Shown piece after piece: positions 48,797-57,674 of a stretch of DNA of 64,000 bases (its first letter is position 1; each line of letters begins with the position of its first letter). The stretch is from positions 4,216,001 to 4,280,000 of the forward strand of contig CAKKNE010000005.1 of NCBI GenBank assembly GCA_918797485.1. Reading direction: 5' to 3'. Origin of the DNA: Pelagomonas calceolata (taxonomy: Eukaryota; Sar; Pelagophyceae; Pelagomonadales; Pelagomonadaceae). The notes beneath the pieces are model-generated. The model was not told where the DNA came from. It did no database searches and was given only the letters and a program-made list of their open reading frames with translations. The translations under genes were made by a program, and so were the position numbers.

Positions 48797-49693
48797 CTAA
48801 CTAGACGACGACGACGAACGGGAGCGTTTCTTCTTTTTCTTCGACCTCTTCTTCGACTTCTTCTCGTGCTTGCGCTTCTTCGGGATGCGGTCGGCGTCGC
48901 GAGGCGGCGGCACCGGCACCGGCGCCGACGCGACGACGGCAGGTCGGGGTGCGCGCGGCGCCGCGGCGCGCACGGCGACGGCGTCCACCCGGGGCGCCAC
49001 GGCGGGGGCCGGCGCCGGCGCCGCGGGTTGTACGACCGCGCGCGCGGCGGCCAGCAGCGCGTCGTCGCCGTCGCGCGGCCCGCCGTAGCGTCGCGCGGCG
49101 GCGACGTCACTCGCGACGCCCTCGGCGAGCTGGTGCGGCTTCGCCGTGACGCCTTCGAGCAGCCCGACCCGCGCGCGAGCTCTCCCTCGGTACGCGTCGC
49201 CGTTCGTCGCGTCGAGGGCGATGGCGTCTCCAAACCTCCGCACGGCGTCGGCCCAGCGGCCGTGTGTGAGGTCATCCTCCGCGCGCGCCGCGCGCTGCCG
49301 CGACCACCTTTGATTTTGAAGCGCGCGCGCGGTGTCGTAGTAGTCCTCCGTTGGGATGTCCAGCTCGCCCTCAAAAAGAACGTGCGACCGCCGCGCGTCC
49401 AGCCCGCCCAGCGCCGCGCACTGGCGCGCGAAGGCGCCGGGCGCCGCCTGGCGCCGGTCTCGTAGTAGTGCATCTAAGGCCTTGGCGCCGGCGTCACTCG
49501 CAAAGCCGCCGGGCGGCTCGGGAGCCTTGGCGTGGAGCCGCGTCCAGCTCGCGAAGCAACTTGAGGATGTGTCCGGCGGATTGGGAGGAGGCGGCACGAG
49601 GTCCGCATCCAGCAGAAACGGTCGCAGCCGCCGTACTCTTGCGCGCCAGTCGGCGTCGTCCTCGACCTCGCCGTCCGAGGCGTCGTCGGCCAT
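48797..49693 (-). CDS. Nuclear-type TPR-like protein with Lys/Ser-rich tail
   Basis: From ATG 49693 (MADDASDGEVEDD) 298 residues; the frame is open to an ATG at 49741. An acidic N-terminus leads to a helical domain. Around residues 130-190 there is a TPR-like pair: RAARAEDDLTHGRWADAVRRFGDAI then ALDATNGDAYRGRARARVGL, fitting the W..A...Y..A|..P.....Y..RA consensus. An Ala/Pro/Val linker follows. The C-terminal 35 residues are Lys/Arg then eight serines (KKRKHEKKSKKRSKKKKKR), typical of nuclear or nucleolar RNA-associated proteins. Partner-binding and RNA roles are inference only. Confidence 0.65.
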   Translation of the reverse strand: MADDASDGEVEDDADWRARVRRLRPFLLDADLVPPPPNPPDTSSSCFASWTRLHAKAPEPPGGFASDAGAKALDALLRDRRQAAPGAFARQCAALGGLDARRSHVLFEGELDIPTEDYYDTARALQNQRWSRQRAARAEDDLTHGRWADAVRRFGDAIALDATNGDAYRGRARARVGLLEGVTAKPHQLAEGVASDVAAARRYGGPRDGDDALLAAARAVVQPAAPAPAPAVAPRVDAVAVRAAAPRAPRPAVVASAPVPVPPPRDADRIPKKRKHEKKSKKRSKKKKKRSRSSSSSS

Positions 49694-50163
49694 TGCGATT
49701 TTGTTATCGTGTGCGGTTTGTGCAGCCGCGTTTGCCAGCAATGCTTGCTTGCTTCGCCGCTGTCCTGCTGCGCGACGCGCTGGGAGGCGCTGCTGCTCGC
49801 AGTGGGTTTTTGGCTTTTTGCGCTTCTTTTGCCAACACTATTCTGTCGTACGTTTTCGTGAGGTTAATAATCGATGCGTGCGCGCACGCGTACGCGCGTA
49901 ATAGCTTCACGCAGCCAGCAAGACGACCGCGCAGCTGTACGCTAGTGTCTTACATGCCGCTAGCTGACCCACCACTCGACCAAAAAGCCGCGTAGAGCTG
50001 CATCACCGCGGTCGCTGCGCATCGAACACGGGCAGCACAGCTGCCACATCGCGTGGTCGCAGCGCCAGCCGTTCCGCGCATTCCTGCGGCATCAAAAAAC
50101 GCAGCATAGCAGCCTGCCAACATTATTGCCCTCACGACCGCAAAGGTCGCCGGCGAGCGCAGC
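49694..50163. other. Divergent promoter region, TPR gene / FAAL gene
   Basis: 470 bp, containing the CTAG motif at 49941-49964. No RNA gene or repeat was recognised otherwise. Confidence 0.45.
49941..49964 (+). promoter_or_regulatory. CTAG-palindrome promoter motif, copy 8
   Basis: GCTAG-TGTCTTACA-TGCCG-CTAGC, identical in core and spacer to copy 3. 248 bp from 49693 and 200 bp from 50164. Confidence 0.65.
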
Positions 50164-52332
50164 ATGGCTGAGGACGCTGAAACCGTCAGCGAGCTCCTCG
50201 CCGCGTGGGCCGCGACAAAACCGGACGCGCCTCTGTTTTCGTGGCTCGAGGACAAGAACCAGAGCGTGAAGGCGACGCTCTCATTAACTTATGGTGACGT
50301 CGAGAAGGCCGCCGCACGGACGGCACACAAGCTGCGACACAAGGAAGGTGTGAAAGAAGGCGCCCGCTGCCTCCTGGTCTACGAGCCGGGCCTGGCGTAT
50401 ATAGTTGCGTTCCTGGGGGTGTCGCGGGCTGGAGGAATACCAGTACCGGTCTTCCCCCCGGAACCAAGGAGAAGGAAGACGAGCGAGTTGCATGCCTTCT
50501 GCCAAATTGCCGAGAGTTGCGGCGCGGCCTTCGCTCTTACATCTTCTTTATATGATTTCGCGAAGAAGACAACTGCTTTATCGAAGTTGGTCGCGGGCGG
50601 CGACGCGACGTGGCCGTCGTCCCTCAAGTGGGTCGTATGTGATATTGACAAGTCTACGCCTGGCTTGGCAGCGGCGCCCGCGTCGCAGGAAGTGGCCTTC
50701 CTGCAGTTCACGTCGGGATCCACGAGCGCTCCGAAGGGCGTCGTGATCACGCATTCTTCCCTAAAGCACAACCTCGACCTCATCGTCGACGACCTGAAAG
50801 CTGATGAGACAACAATCAACGTCAGCTGGCTGCCCCAGTACCACGACATGGGTTTGATAGGAAGCTACCTGGGCACGCTGCGGTGCGGCGGCCGCGGCTA
50901 CTACGCGTCCCCGCTCAAATTTGTGGCTCGGCCCGCGTCGTGGTTGGAAGCTATATCGCAGGTCCGGGGCACGCACACGCAGGCGCCGAATTTTGCGTAT
51001 GCCCTCGTGACGCGGAAGCCGCCCTCGCAAACCTTGGATCTGTCCTGCCTTAAACATGCGATCAACGCGGCCGAGCCCGTCGACGCGGCGGTAATCGACG
51101 CCTTCGAGCGCTTCTTTGGCGAGAAGCATGCACTGAGGAAAGGTGTCGTCTTCCCGACCTACGGCCTCGCGGAGAGCACGGTTTTGGTGTGTGGCAATGG
51201 TGTTATGAGGTGCAGGATAGATGCGGACGCGCTGCGGGAGCGGCGCTGCGTTTCTTCTGAAGAGGGCGTCGCGCTCGTGGGGTGCGGCGCGCCGCGTTCC
51301 GATCGCGGCGTCTCCATCAAGATCGTGCGGATTGATGACGACGATCAAGGCACAGCGACTCTGGGTGAGAATGAGGTCGGCGAGATCTGGGTCCGATCGC
51401 CAAGCGTGGCCCGGGGCTACTGGGGCGTGGAAGATCCTAGTTTCGGCGCGTCCATCGACGGTGAGAGCGGCTTCCTGCGGACGGGCGACGAGGGCTTCTT
51501 TCGCGAGGGTGAGTTGTATGTGTGCGGCCGCCGCAAGGACCTTATCATACTAAGAGGCAAGAACCACTACCCCCAGGATTTAGAGCGGTGCGCCGAGCGG
51601 GCCGCGCCTCAATTAAAACCCGGCTGCGTCGCCGCGTTCTCCGTCGATGACAAAGGCGAGGAACGACTCGTGGTGATCGGCGAGGTCCGCGACGACGCTA
51701 GTACAAGAAAGAAGCGTTCCCAGGACGGCGCCTACGCGGCGCTTTGTGAACAAGTCGCTTCCAGTATAGCACACGAGCACGGGGCTTCGGTGGACACGCT
51801 GTGCATTGTCGCCCCGCGGACGGTCCCGAAGACGACGTCGGGCAAGATCGCTAGGCGTCGGTGTCGCGACGCGTTCCTCGCTGACAAGCTGGACGTGGCG
51901 TATCGAAGTTCTGATGGTCCTACGACGGCGGTCGTCGCGGAGCAGCCCACTTCGAGTTATGAGCACAGTGGAGTGGTTGCGGACGTCGCGCGCGCGCTCG
52001 GGAAGGTATCTAGAAGGGACGCATCATCATTGCCGTCGAAGCGACCCCTGGCGGATTTGGGTGTCGACTCGCTCGACCTGGCTCAATTCAAGGGCGTCCT
52101 GGAGGGCGAGTTTGGATTACAAGGGCTGCCGGACGATTTGTTATTTCGGGACGACTGCACGTTAGCAGCTCTTGGTGCTTTAGTTGAACGTGGCGGGGCG
52201 TTCACGGAGGAGGCCTACGCGCGCTGTGTGCGCGACTTGGACGTCGAGGGCGGCGGCGCGAAGAAGAAGGGGGACTGGGTCGTGGAGAACTGCGCGTGTT
52301 GTCTGGTTTGCTGCCCGGGTAAGTTAAGGTAG
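50164..52332 (+). CDS. Fatty-acyl-AMP ligase fused to an acyl carrier protein domain (FAAL-ACP)
   Basis: Encodes 722 residues as drawn. The adenylation domain has P-loop FTSGSTSAPKGVV (about residue 182), WLPQYHDMGLIG (typical of FAALs), PTYGLAESTVLV (about 330), GEIWVRSPSVARGYW, TGDEGF and GRRKDLIILRGKNHYPQDLE. FAALs activate fatty acids as acyl-adenylates and pass them to a carrier. An ACP follows at about 600-690, with the phosphopantetheine serine in DLGVDSLDLAQ. The last residues are ENCACCLVCCPG, a Cys cluster that could be S-acylated to anchor the protein. A strong 5' splice site (GTAAGT, 52319) lies just before the apparent stop. Splicing to 52441 would end the protein GSF instead of GKLR (stop 52449-52451). 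Confidence 0.9.
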   Translation: MAEDAETVSELLAAWAATKPDAPLFSWLEDKNQSVKATLSLTYGDVEKAAARTAHKLRHKEGVKEGARCLLVYEPGLAYIVAFLGVSRAGGIPVPVFPPEPRRRKTSELHAFCQIAESCGAAFALTSSLYDFAKKTTALSKLVAGGDATWPSSLKWVVCDIDKSTPGLAAAPASQEVAFLQFTSGSTSAPKGVVITHSSLKHNLDLIVDDLKADETTINVSWLPQYHDMGLIGSYLGTLRCGGRGYYASPLKFVARPASWLEAISQVRGTHTQAPNFAYALVTRKPPSQTLDLSCLKHAINAAEPVDAAVIDAFERFFGEKHALRKGVVFPTYGLAESTVLVCGNGVMRCRIDADALRERRCVSSEEGVALVGCGAPRSDRGVSIKIVRIDDDDQGTATLGENEVGEIWVRSPSVARGYWGVEDPSFGASIDGESGFLRTGDEGFFREGELYVCGRRKDLIILRGKNHYPQDLERCAERAAPQLKPGCVAAFSVDDKGEERLVVIGEVRDDASTRKKRSQDGAYAALCEQVASSIAHEHGASVDTLCIVAPRTVPKTTSGKIARRRCRDAFLADKLDVAYRSSDGPTTAVVAEQPTSSYEHSGVVADVARALGKVSRRDASSLPSKRPLADLGVDSLDLAQFKGVLEGEFGLQGLPDDLLFRDDCTLAALGALVERGGAFTEEAYARCVRDLDVEGGGAKKKGDWVVENCACCLVCCPGKLR

Positions 52333-52440
52333 TGGCCCCGTTCTTTGTTTGTACTTCTGTTCGGTGCTAGGACTAGTGGGCGGCGCCCCTGGGGGGGGAA
52401 CTCACGTGCACGCCATCGACGCGACGAGTAGTGCAAACAG
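52319..52440 (+). mobile_element. Candidate terminal intron of FAAL-ACP gene, introner-like core
   Basis: Starts GTAAGTTAAG, the most canonical 5' site in the window. It contains CTCACGTGCACGCCATCGACGC and ends GTAGTGCAAACAG. The core resembles the introner family, but the 3' end is weak. Alternatively this is unspliced 3' UTR. Confidence 0.45.
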
Positions 52441-52459
52441 GTTCTTTTTAGGGCTCGGC

Positions 52460-53158
52460 CTAGGCGGGGTACATCTGGCCCGGCCCGCCGGCGACGAGCT
52501 CCTGGAGCCGCTCCCATGCCGTCTCGGGCGACCGCCGCTTGCCGTTTATCTCGACGCGGTCGACCTCGTGGGCCTCGACGAAGCCCCGGTCGTCCAGGGA
52601 GTAGTAGGACACGGCGTCGATCTGAATCGGCTTTTTGGCCATGGAAGTTCTCCACGTCGAGTACCAGCAGATCACGATGCGCCCGTTCGCGTCGTCGACG
52701 CGGAGTCGGTGGCGCACGCTGACGTCGTCGACCATCAACGAGCGAAACAAGCGCACGAGCTGGAAGAAGCGCTTGTAGTTCGCCAATCCTCGAGCTCGGA
52801 CGCCCGTGGGGTCCGCAAGCTGGATCTGCTCGCTGTAGATGCTCCAGTCGAGCTCGGCGTCGGCGAAGCGCGTCGCGTCGGCGTTGAGCGCGTCGATGGC
52901 TTTGCCTCGGTTCAGCTCGTACTCCGTCGGCGGCCGCCGGTTCGTGCCCTCGATCTGGAGCGCGTCGTAGCGCTGCCTTGTGAGGCGCGCGGATTGGAGG
53001 AGGCGCAGTGGTCGCAGCTTTGGCGCCAGCGCGCGCGTGGGCGGCGCGTTTGTTGTCGGGATCCGGCTAGGTAGCACTTTCAGGCCATGCGTGACGGCGG
53101 CGAGCAGGACAAAGCCTGGGCGTCGTCGCCAGTGTATGTAGGCTACCTGAGAAGGCAT
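52460..53158 (-). CDS. NTF2-like / SnoaL-type fold protein with organelle presequence
   Basis: Encodes 232 residues. The first 60 residues are basic and hydroxylated with no acidic residue (MPSQVAYIHWRRRPGFVLLA ... TRALAPKLRPLRLL), suggesting import into mitochondrion or plastid. The rest fits a cone-shaped NTF2-like domain: an N-terminal helix pair (YELNRGKAIDALNADATRFA), IYSEQIQLADPTG followed by GLANYKRFFQLVRLFRSLMV, then strands with VRHRLRVDDANGRIVICWYS and the closing AVSYYSLDDRGFVEAHEVDR. The pattern LxxDxxxLx..DPxGxxxxGxxxY is seen in DUF2358-type plant/algal plastid proteins. Function unknown. Confidence 0.6.
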   Translation of the reverse strand: MPSQVAYIHWRRRPGFVLLAAVTHGLKVLPSRIPTTNAPPTRALAPKLRPLRLLQSARLTRQRYDALQIEGTNRRPPTEYELNRGKAIDALNADATRFADAELDWSIYSEQIQLADPTGVRARGLANYKRFFQLVRLFRSLMVDDVSVRHRLRVDDANGRIVICWYSTWRTSMAKKPIQIDAVSYYSLDDRGFVEAHEVDRVEINGKRRSPETAWERLQELVAGGPGQMYPA

Positions 53159-53226
53159 GGGAGCGCCGGTTTGAGCTACTATGAGCCCACCGCGGCCAGA
53201 AATCTGAGCTTCTATAACTCCGTCTT

Positions 53227-53248
53227 TCTAGCGGCCTAAGACACTAGC
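53227..53248 (-). promoter_or_regulatory. CTAG-palindrome promoter motif, copy 9
   Basis: Towards the NTF2-like gene: GCTAG-TGTCTTAGGCCG-CTAGA; spacer shortened. 69 bp before the ATG at 53158. Confidence 0.5.
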
Positions 53249-53380
53249 GTTCGCGGCCAGTTTCACCGAGGTGGACACGGACGAAGGTCCATGCGTCCCC
53301 CGCCTTCAATCACCGTATCATTTTACATTCTAGTTACACAATTTCGCGCGGCCGAACGAATAACGTTCCGTATCGTCTGT

Positions 53381-53719
53381 TCAGTATGTGCCGGGGTATT
53401 TGTACGGGTCCGTTCCCACGGGTGGCTGCTCAGGCCCCTGGGCCTGGTCCCGCTCGTCTTCCACGGGAATGGGGATCGGCACCGGCGCCGGGCCGAGCAG
53501 GCCGTCCGCCACCCGGCCGAGTCCTCCGAGGAGCCCGCCGACTAGATCCGCCAGCTCTTCCAGCGGCTCTGGTTCTCCGACGTAGATCTTGCCGGTGATG
53601 GGGTCGCGTCGTGTGCTCGAAAGCGCAGTCGGTGCGACAGCTGGCCTCCTGGCTATGCTCGATTGCGCGCTAAACGCGCCGACAGCAGCTGCGCTTGCGA
53701 GGGTGGCGAGTACTTTCAT
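53381..53719 (-). CDS. Small plastid-targeted protein
   Basis: From ATG 53719 (MKVLATLASAAAVGAFSAQS) 112 residues. The signal peptide followed by AFSAQ matches the stramenopile plastid-entry motif. A short Arg/Ala/Pro transit segment follows, then DPITGKIYVGEPEPLEELA. The hydrophobic Gly/Leu-rich LVGGLLGGLGRVADGLLG looks like an amphipathic or membrane-associating helix. The tail is Pro-rich (PAPVPIPIPVEDERDQAQGP). The open frame upstream of 53719 lacks these properties. No family was recognised; the targeting call is an inference. Confidence 0.6.
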   Translation of the reverse strand: MKVLATLASAAAVGAFSAQSSIARRPAVAPTALSSTRRDPITGKIYVGEPEPLEELADLVGGLLGGLGRVADGLLGPAPVPIPIPVEDERDQAQGPEQPPVGTDPYKYPGTY

Positions 53720-53981
53720 ATTGGAGACTTTAAGCTTGATTTCTAGCTTCGCGCCGCGTTTTTCGATGAGCGTGGCGCGCCGAATAAAAACACGCGCTGC
53801 TTGAGATTTTTGCGCGTGGCCGGTCGGCCAATCACCCCTCCACAGGCAGCAAGAGCACTGAACTACCCCTCTCATACCGATATACCGGAAGAAACCGGGC
53901 CCAAATCGACTTTAGCCCGAGTCCCGCGTCCATACATCGTCCAATCGGACCGATCCCTATAGAAAACACGAAGCAAGCGCC
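53720..53981. other. Intergenic, nothing recognised
   Basis: About 260 bp of 5' flank of the small plastid gene. No CTAG motif. Confidence 0.4.
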
Positions 53982-54284
53982 TTACGCGCACGAAGATGAC
54001 TCCAGCTCAATACTAGGCATCGCCAGCCGCGGCCGCGCCGCCGGCGCCGCGTCGTAGCCGCGCGGCCCGAGCCAGAACGACGCGACGCACGCGAACGCGT
54101 CGTCGGGGAGGCACTCGGAGTCGAAGAGCGCCGCGACGACGGCGTACTGCGCCGCGACCGCCGCGGCGAGCTCGCGGAGCGTGGCGTACTTGTGCTTGCG
54201 CAGCGCGACGAACTCCGTCGTATGAACTGAGCGGCGCGGGTTCAGCCCGCAAAACCCGTTCAGATATTGATGTTCGGCTCCATG
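53982..54284 (-). CDS. Unassigned 3' exon or partial gene (frame without an ATG)
   Basis: A minus-strand frame without ATG, open from about 54284 to a TAA at 53982. It encodes roughly 100 residues of natural-looking protein, including HQYLNGFCGLNPRRS, TTEFVALRKHKYATLREL, AAQYAVVAALFDSECLPDD and SFWLGPRGYD, ending MPSIELESSSCA. A 3' splice site (CGCCCAG) lies just before it and a stop just before that, so it is probably the last exon of a gene whose 5' exons I could not assign. The composition (balanced Asp/Glu, aromatic and hydrophobic) is unlike the Arg-rich shadow frames around it. Confidence 0.45.
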   Translation of the reverse strand, partial: HGAEHQYLNGFCGLNPRRSVHTTEFVALRKHKYATLRELAAAVAAQYAVVAALFDSECLPDDAFACVASFWLGPRGYDAAPAARPRLAMPSIELESSSCA

Positions 54285-54468
54285 CTGGGCGCGTCTGAAG
54301 GTTCAAAAGGCGCCCAAGGGCCCGAGGAGACGCCTCGGGAACAAGCCGGCACGGCACGCGGCTCGACGTGCCTGCGCCGAGTCGCCGACGTGAGTGGCCT
54401 CGTCTGAAATCAGCAACTCTCACGCTTGTACGGAGATTACCTTACACAAACCAAAAATTAAAACAACA

Positions 54469-55116
54469 TCACCGAGGCAACGGCCTCCCGAGAAACCACG
54501 TCCGCTCGTCGAGCGTCGCCGCCGAGCAGTCTCCGACGACGACGAGATCCGCGCGCGCCGCGATGATGCAGGAGCCGTCGCGGTGGCGCAACGTCCGGTC
54601 GTGCGCGTGCGTCCAGACGGCGTGCGTCGTCGCGCCGACGGCGCACGGCTCCGTGTCGAGACCCCCGTCCTGCGCGACGACGCAGCGCATCGGGTCTTCG
54701 CCGACCGTGCCTCCGACGATGAGGCGCCCGTTCCGCGCCAGCAGAAACAATTGGGACTCAGCCCCTTGGCGCAGGCTGCGGCAGGGCGCCGCGCCGGGGC
54801 CGCGCGCCGCGTCGAGGCAGCCCTTGGCGCCGCGGAACGTGCCCAGGTGCTGCCAGTCGCGCCGCGCGTATTCTGGCGGTTCCGTGCCATTGATGTTGAG
54901 CAGCGCGCCGCCGCGCGCGTCGTAGTGGATCAGCGACGGGTGGATGTCGACCTCCGGCGCGCTCCGCCGGTGGTGATGCAGCAGACTCCAGATCGTCGAC
55001 GCGACGGCGAGCAGCGCGACCCACGCGAGCAGGATTTTTAGCGGGTCTTCTGCGCGCCGCTTCCCATTGTTGTGGTAGAGCGGTAGCTTTTGGGAGCGCT
55101 TTCGCGGCGACGGCAT
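54469..55116 (-). CDS. Type II membrane protein with a possible lectin-like luminal domain
   Basis: From ATG 55116 (MPSPRKRSQKLPLYHNNGKR) 215 residues. A short basic cytosolic tail is followed by a TM anchor (ILLAWVALLAVASTIWSLL, about residues 27-45). The luminal or external part has six cysteines and repeated short strands of the type FLLARNGRLIVGG, CVVAQDG, TLRHRDGSCIIAA and DLVVVGDCS. That resembles the beta-trefoil pattern of ricin-B lectins, where each strand pair ends in a (x)xG turn. The beta-trefoil call is tentative because the QxW signature is not clear. Golgi or cell-surface location is inferred from topology. Confidence 0.5.
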   Translation of the reverse strand: MPSPRKRSQKLPLYHNNGKRRAEDPLKILLAWVALLAVASTIWSLLHHHRRSAPEVDIHPSLIHYDARGGALLNINGTEPPEYARRDWQHLGTFRGAKGCLDAARGPGAAPCRSLRQGAESQLFLLARNGRLIVGGTVGEDPMRCVVAQDGGLDTEPCAVGATTHAVWTHAHDRTLRHRDGSCIIAARADLVVVGDCSAATLDERTWFLGRPLPR

Positions 55117-55229
55117 GCTGCCAGGCGCAAGCAGGGCTCGGCCACAATCCGTATATGTGCTATGGCTGAGAGATGCACGAGCAGCGCTACGCAAACCAAA
55201 GCTACTCGGCGGCGGCCGGCCAGGAGTGA

Positions 55230-55253
55230 GCTAGCGGTCTGTAAGACACTAGC
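55230..55253 (-). promoter_or_regulatory. CTAG-palindrome promoter motif, copy 10
   Basis: Towards the gene at 55116: GCTAG-TGTCTTACA-GACCG-CTAGC. 114 bp before the ATG. Confidence 0.65.
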
Positions 55254-55511
55254 AAGCCTGAGACATGTCTCGGAGGCGTCTGCGCGAGGGGCGACCGTAA
55301 CGTTCAATACCGGTAGAGTGGCATCCACAATGTGCAGTCAATTTGTTTTTGTTTTTTTACACGCGGGGGTTCTTAAAGCGGGAGCCGCGGGGGCCCTAGG
55401 GATTGGGATGGGGACCGCTCGGAATCCAGGGACGGGTCCGGGTGCAGGTTGGATTGAGTTCCCGGAGGACGGTGAGCACTGGAGCACGATCTGGACAGGT
55501 GGGGCGCGACT

Positions 55512-55886
55512 TCAGGGAAAGACACACTTGCCGCAGCAAGCGGGGGGGACCGCAGGTGAGAAGCCGCCGCCAGCCTCTTCGCAGCCGGAGCGTGTCGACA
55601 GGCTATCACACGACTTATCCTCGTCGGCGAACACCCACCCGGTGATTTCTTGACAAGTGAAGACCCCAACACATGGAACAACCCCATCCTGTTCGCCACA
55701 TTGAGCTTCCTCCACGAAAACCCCCACACACTTAGTTTCAGTGCCACCAGATTCATCTTCGACACTCCAACAAACTTCTCTTGGGCCGGCCGCGCAGGGG
55801 CAGGGCTGAGTGACGCCAAGCGCCTCCGCCGTGTCCGGCGCCGCGGCGAACGCGATGGCGACGAGGAGGGAGACAGTGCGCGCCAT
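55512..55886 (-). CDS. Small secreted cysteine-rich protein
   Basis: Encodes 124 residues. A clear signal peptide (MARTVSLLVAIAFAAAPDTAEA) is followed by about 100 residues with fourteen cysteines. Their spacing includes CPCAAGPREVCW, KCVGVFVEEAQCG, CVGVFTCQ and a C-terminal PPACCGKC. KCVGVFVEEAQCGEQ and PCVGVFTCQ look like two short repeats. No domain was recognised; it resembles secreted disulfide-rich effectors or cell-wall proteins. There are no TM segments after the signal peptide. Confidence 0.6.
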   Translation of the reverse strand: MARTVSLLVAIAFAAAPDTAEALGVTQPCPCAAGPREVCWSVEDESGGTETKCVGVFVEEAQCGEQDGVVPCVGVFTCQEITGWVFADEDKSCDSLSTRSGCEEAGGGFSPAVPPACCGKCVFP

Positions 55887-56115
55887 GTTGCCGAAGTGAA
55901 GTGGATGCCTGCGGCGTCGGAAATATCGCTTCCCCGGGGTCGCGCGGTGCTCGTGGCCACCAGAGCTCTGATTGGATATGAGCTAAGTCGAGGTTTCTCG
56001 CTCGAGCGGCGCGGCGCCCCGTGGTAGCGTTAAAAATACAAACGTAGGCCCCGGTTTCACGATCATCTACGCCGCCGCGGGCCTCGTAATCGTGGTTTTT
56101 TACGCCTGCTTGCTT

Positions 56116-56138
56116 GCTAGTGTTACAGGCCCTCTAGC
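56116..56138 (+). promoter_or_regulatory. CTAG-palindrome promoter motif, copy 11 (divergent core)
   Basis: GCTAG-TGTTACAGGCCCT-CTAGC. 230 bp upstream of the minus-strand ATG at 55886; the core is rearranged compared with the others. Confidence 0.4.
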
Positions 56139-56180
56139 GCTTAGCTGAAAGCCATGCGCACGGACTACAACAAAGACAAG

Positions 56181-57674
56181 TTACCGCCGCCACCGAAACC
56201 CAAAAGCAATCGCCTCGAGCGACGCCGTCAAGGTCGCCTTAAAGTTCCGCCACGTGAGCGCGAGCGGCAGCAGCGGGTCGTCGTCGGCGCCGTCGTCCAG
56301 GCCGGCGAGCTGATCCGCTGCGGCGGCCGCCGCCGCCGCGTCGCCGCGCGTCCGCGCCCGGAACTTCGCCGCGTCGCGCACCAGCGCCGCTGCGACCAAC
56401 GCGAAGCCGAACCCTAGAATTTTGGGCGCCACTTCCACGACCAAGGCGCACGTCGCACAGGCGAGGGCCGCCGTCGCCGACGCGAGCGGCACGCGCGCGC
56501 AGGCCTTGCGCGCCTGCTTCGAGTACGCGTCGGCCACCGCCGCCGTGCGGCCCTTGGCGGCCACGGACTCGGTTGCCCGCGCGATGCCGTACTCCGCCGC
56601 CGTCAGGTAGTAGGCGGCCTGCGCCGCGGCCACGGCGGAGGCCACTGGGGCAGCTAAAGCAAAGCTGCCTGAATACGTCATGAACGCCGCCGCGAAGGGC
56701 GCCGGTAATATGGACCGGGCGAACCCGACCCAGAGCGCGGTGTCCGCCTTCGCCTCGTCCTGGGACAGCTCCACGACGGAGCGCCAGGTGTAGCCCACGT
56801 TTTCACTCGTAGCAAAGCGCCTCCTCCCGAGCGCTTGCGCCTTGTCGCACCGCCTCCGCGAATCCTGCTCCGCCACCACCGCAACAGACGCCGCCAGGAT
56901 GGACACCGCGGGGCAGACCAATGAGACAAGTGTGCGACTCCGCACGGCCGCGGATCGATCGACGAACAACGGCTGCGTCGCCGGCACCTCCATCGTCGGC
57001 GTGTTGTATTTCACGAGCGGCGCCCAGCGTGGCGCTTCGTCGTAATACTCGGGGATCTGCTCGACGGCCGTCGCGGGCTCGACGAGTTCTAGTAGAGCGG
57101 GCGCCGACGAGCTGAGAGCTGTCGCCGTCGCTCCCAGTACGACACATACGGGCAGCACCGACTTGACGCGCTCGGCGCCGGCCAGGATCTCCTCGGCCTC
57201 GGCCGCGGCGCGCACGGCGACAGCTGAGACCTCGTGCGCGTTCGCCGCGGCGCGCAGCGCGCCCCACTCCTTGTAGCCGCCGATCGCCGCCGTGGCCGCG
57301 GCGCCGGCCGCGACCGCCGCGGCCGGCGCCGCCGCCGTGAGCGTCGCGCCGGCCGCGACGGCCGTCGCCGCGCCCAGCGCGACCTTCTCTCTCCTTTCGA
57401 GCGCGCCTCGCCGGTCGCTGCTGAAGTCGACGCGGTCCATGTCCCGCGTGACGCGCGCGACGGCGCGGTCGATGGCCTGGGCCTCTCGATCTTTTCGCTT
57501 GACGCTCTTCGCCTCTTCGACGGCCGCTCGGAGCGACTGCGGCGCGTCACTGGCGGCACTCGCGGTCGCTCTCCGCCGCACCGAGGTCCTGGCCACCGCG
57601 CGGTGCGGCCCGGGCGGTGTCGTGAGAGCTGAAGCGCTGACTACCAGGAGCAGTAGGGCATGCCACGCCACCAT
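56181..57674 (-). CDS. Plastid-targeted multi-pass membrane protein of unknown function
   Basis: From ATG 57674 (MVAWHALLLLVVSASALTTP) 497 residues; the frame opens at 57794, but those 40 residues lack signal character. A signal peptide and an Arg/Thr/Ser transit-like region are followed by a charged helical segment (VEEAKSVKRKDREAQAIDRA) and about seven Ala-rich hydrophobic helices. It has an inverted or tandem symmetry: each membrane block is followed by an Ala-rich helix with conserved Tyr/Arg (ALAAPVASAVAAAQAAYYLT; VLGATATALSSSAPALLELV). No transporter signature was recognised. The gene is divergent from the CRAL-TRIO gene. Confidence 0.55.
   Translation of the reverse strand: MVAWHALLLLVVSASALTTPPGPHRAVARTSVRRRATASAASDAPQSLRAAVEEAKSVKRKDREAQAIDRAVARVTRDMDRVDFSSDRRGALERREKVALGAATAVAAGATLTAAAPAAAVAAGAAATAAIGGYKEWGALRAAANAHEVSAVAVRAAAEAEEILAGAERVKSVLPVCVVLGATATALSSSAPALLELVEPATAVEQIPEYYDEAPRWAPLVKYNTPTMEVPATQPLFVDRSAAVRSRTLVSLVCPAVSILAASVAVVAEQDSRRRCDKAQALGRRRFATSENVGYTWRSVVELSQDEAKADTALWVGFARSILPAPFAAAFMTYSGSFALAAPVASAVAAAQAAYYLTAAEYGIARATESVAAKGRTAAVADAYSKQARKACARVPLASATAALACATCALVVEVAPKILGFGFALVAAALVRDAAKFRARTRGDAAAAAAAADQLAGLDDGADDDPLLPLALTWRNFKATLTASLEAIAFGFRWRR

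Noticed and set aside
52349-53074. 241-codon plus-strand ORF
   Set aside because: Antisense to the NTF2-like gene; no motif.
56154-56417. Plus-strand ORF starting just after CTAG motif copy 11
   Set aside because: Arg/Pro-rich and antisense to the end of the plastid membrane protein gene. Only the first nine codons lie outside it.
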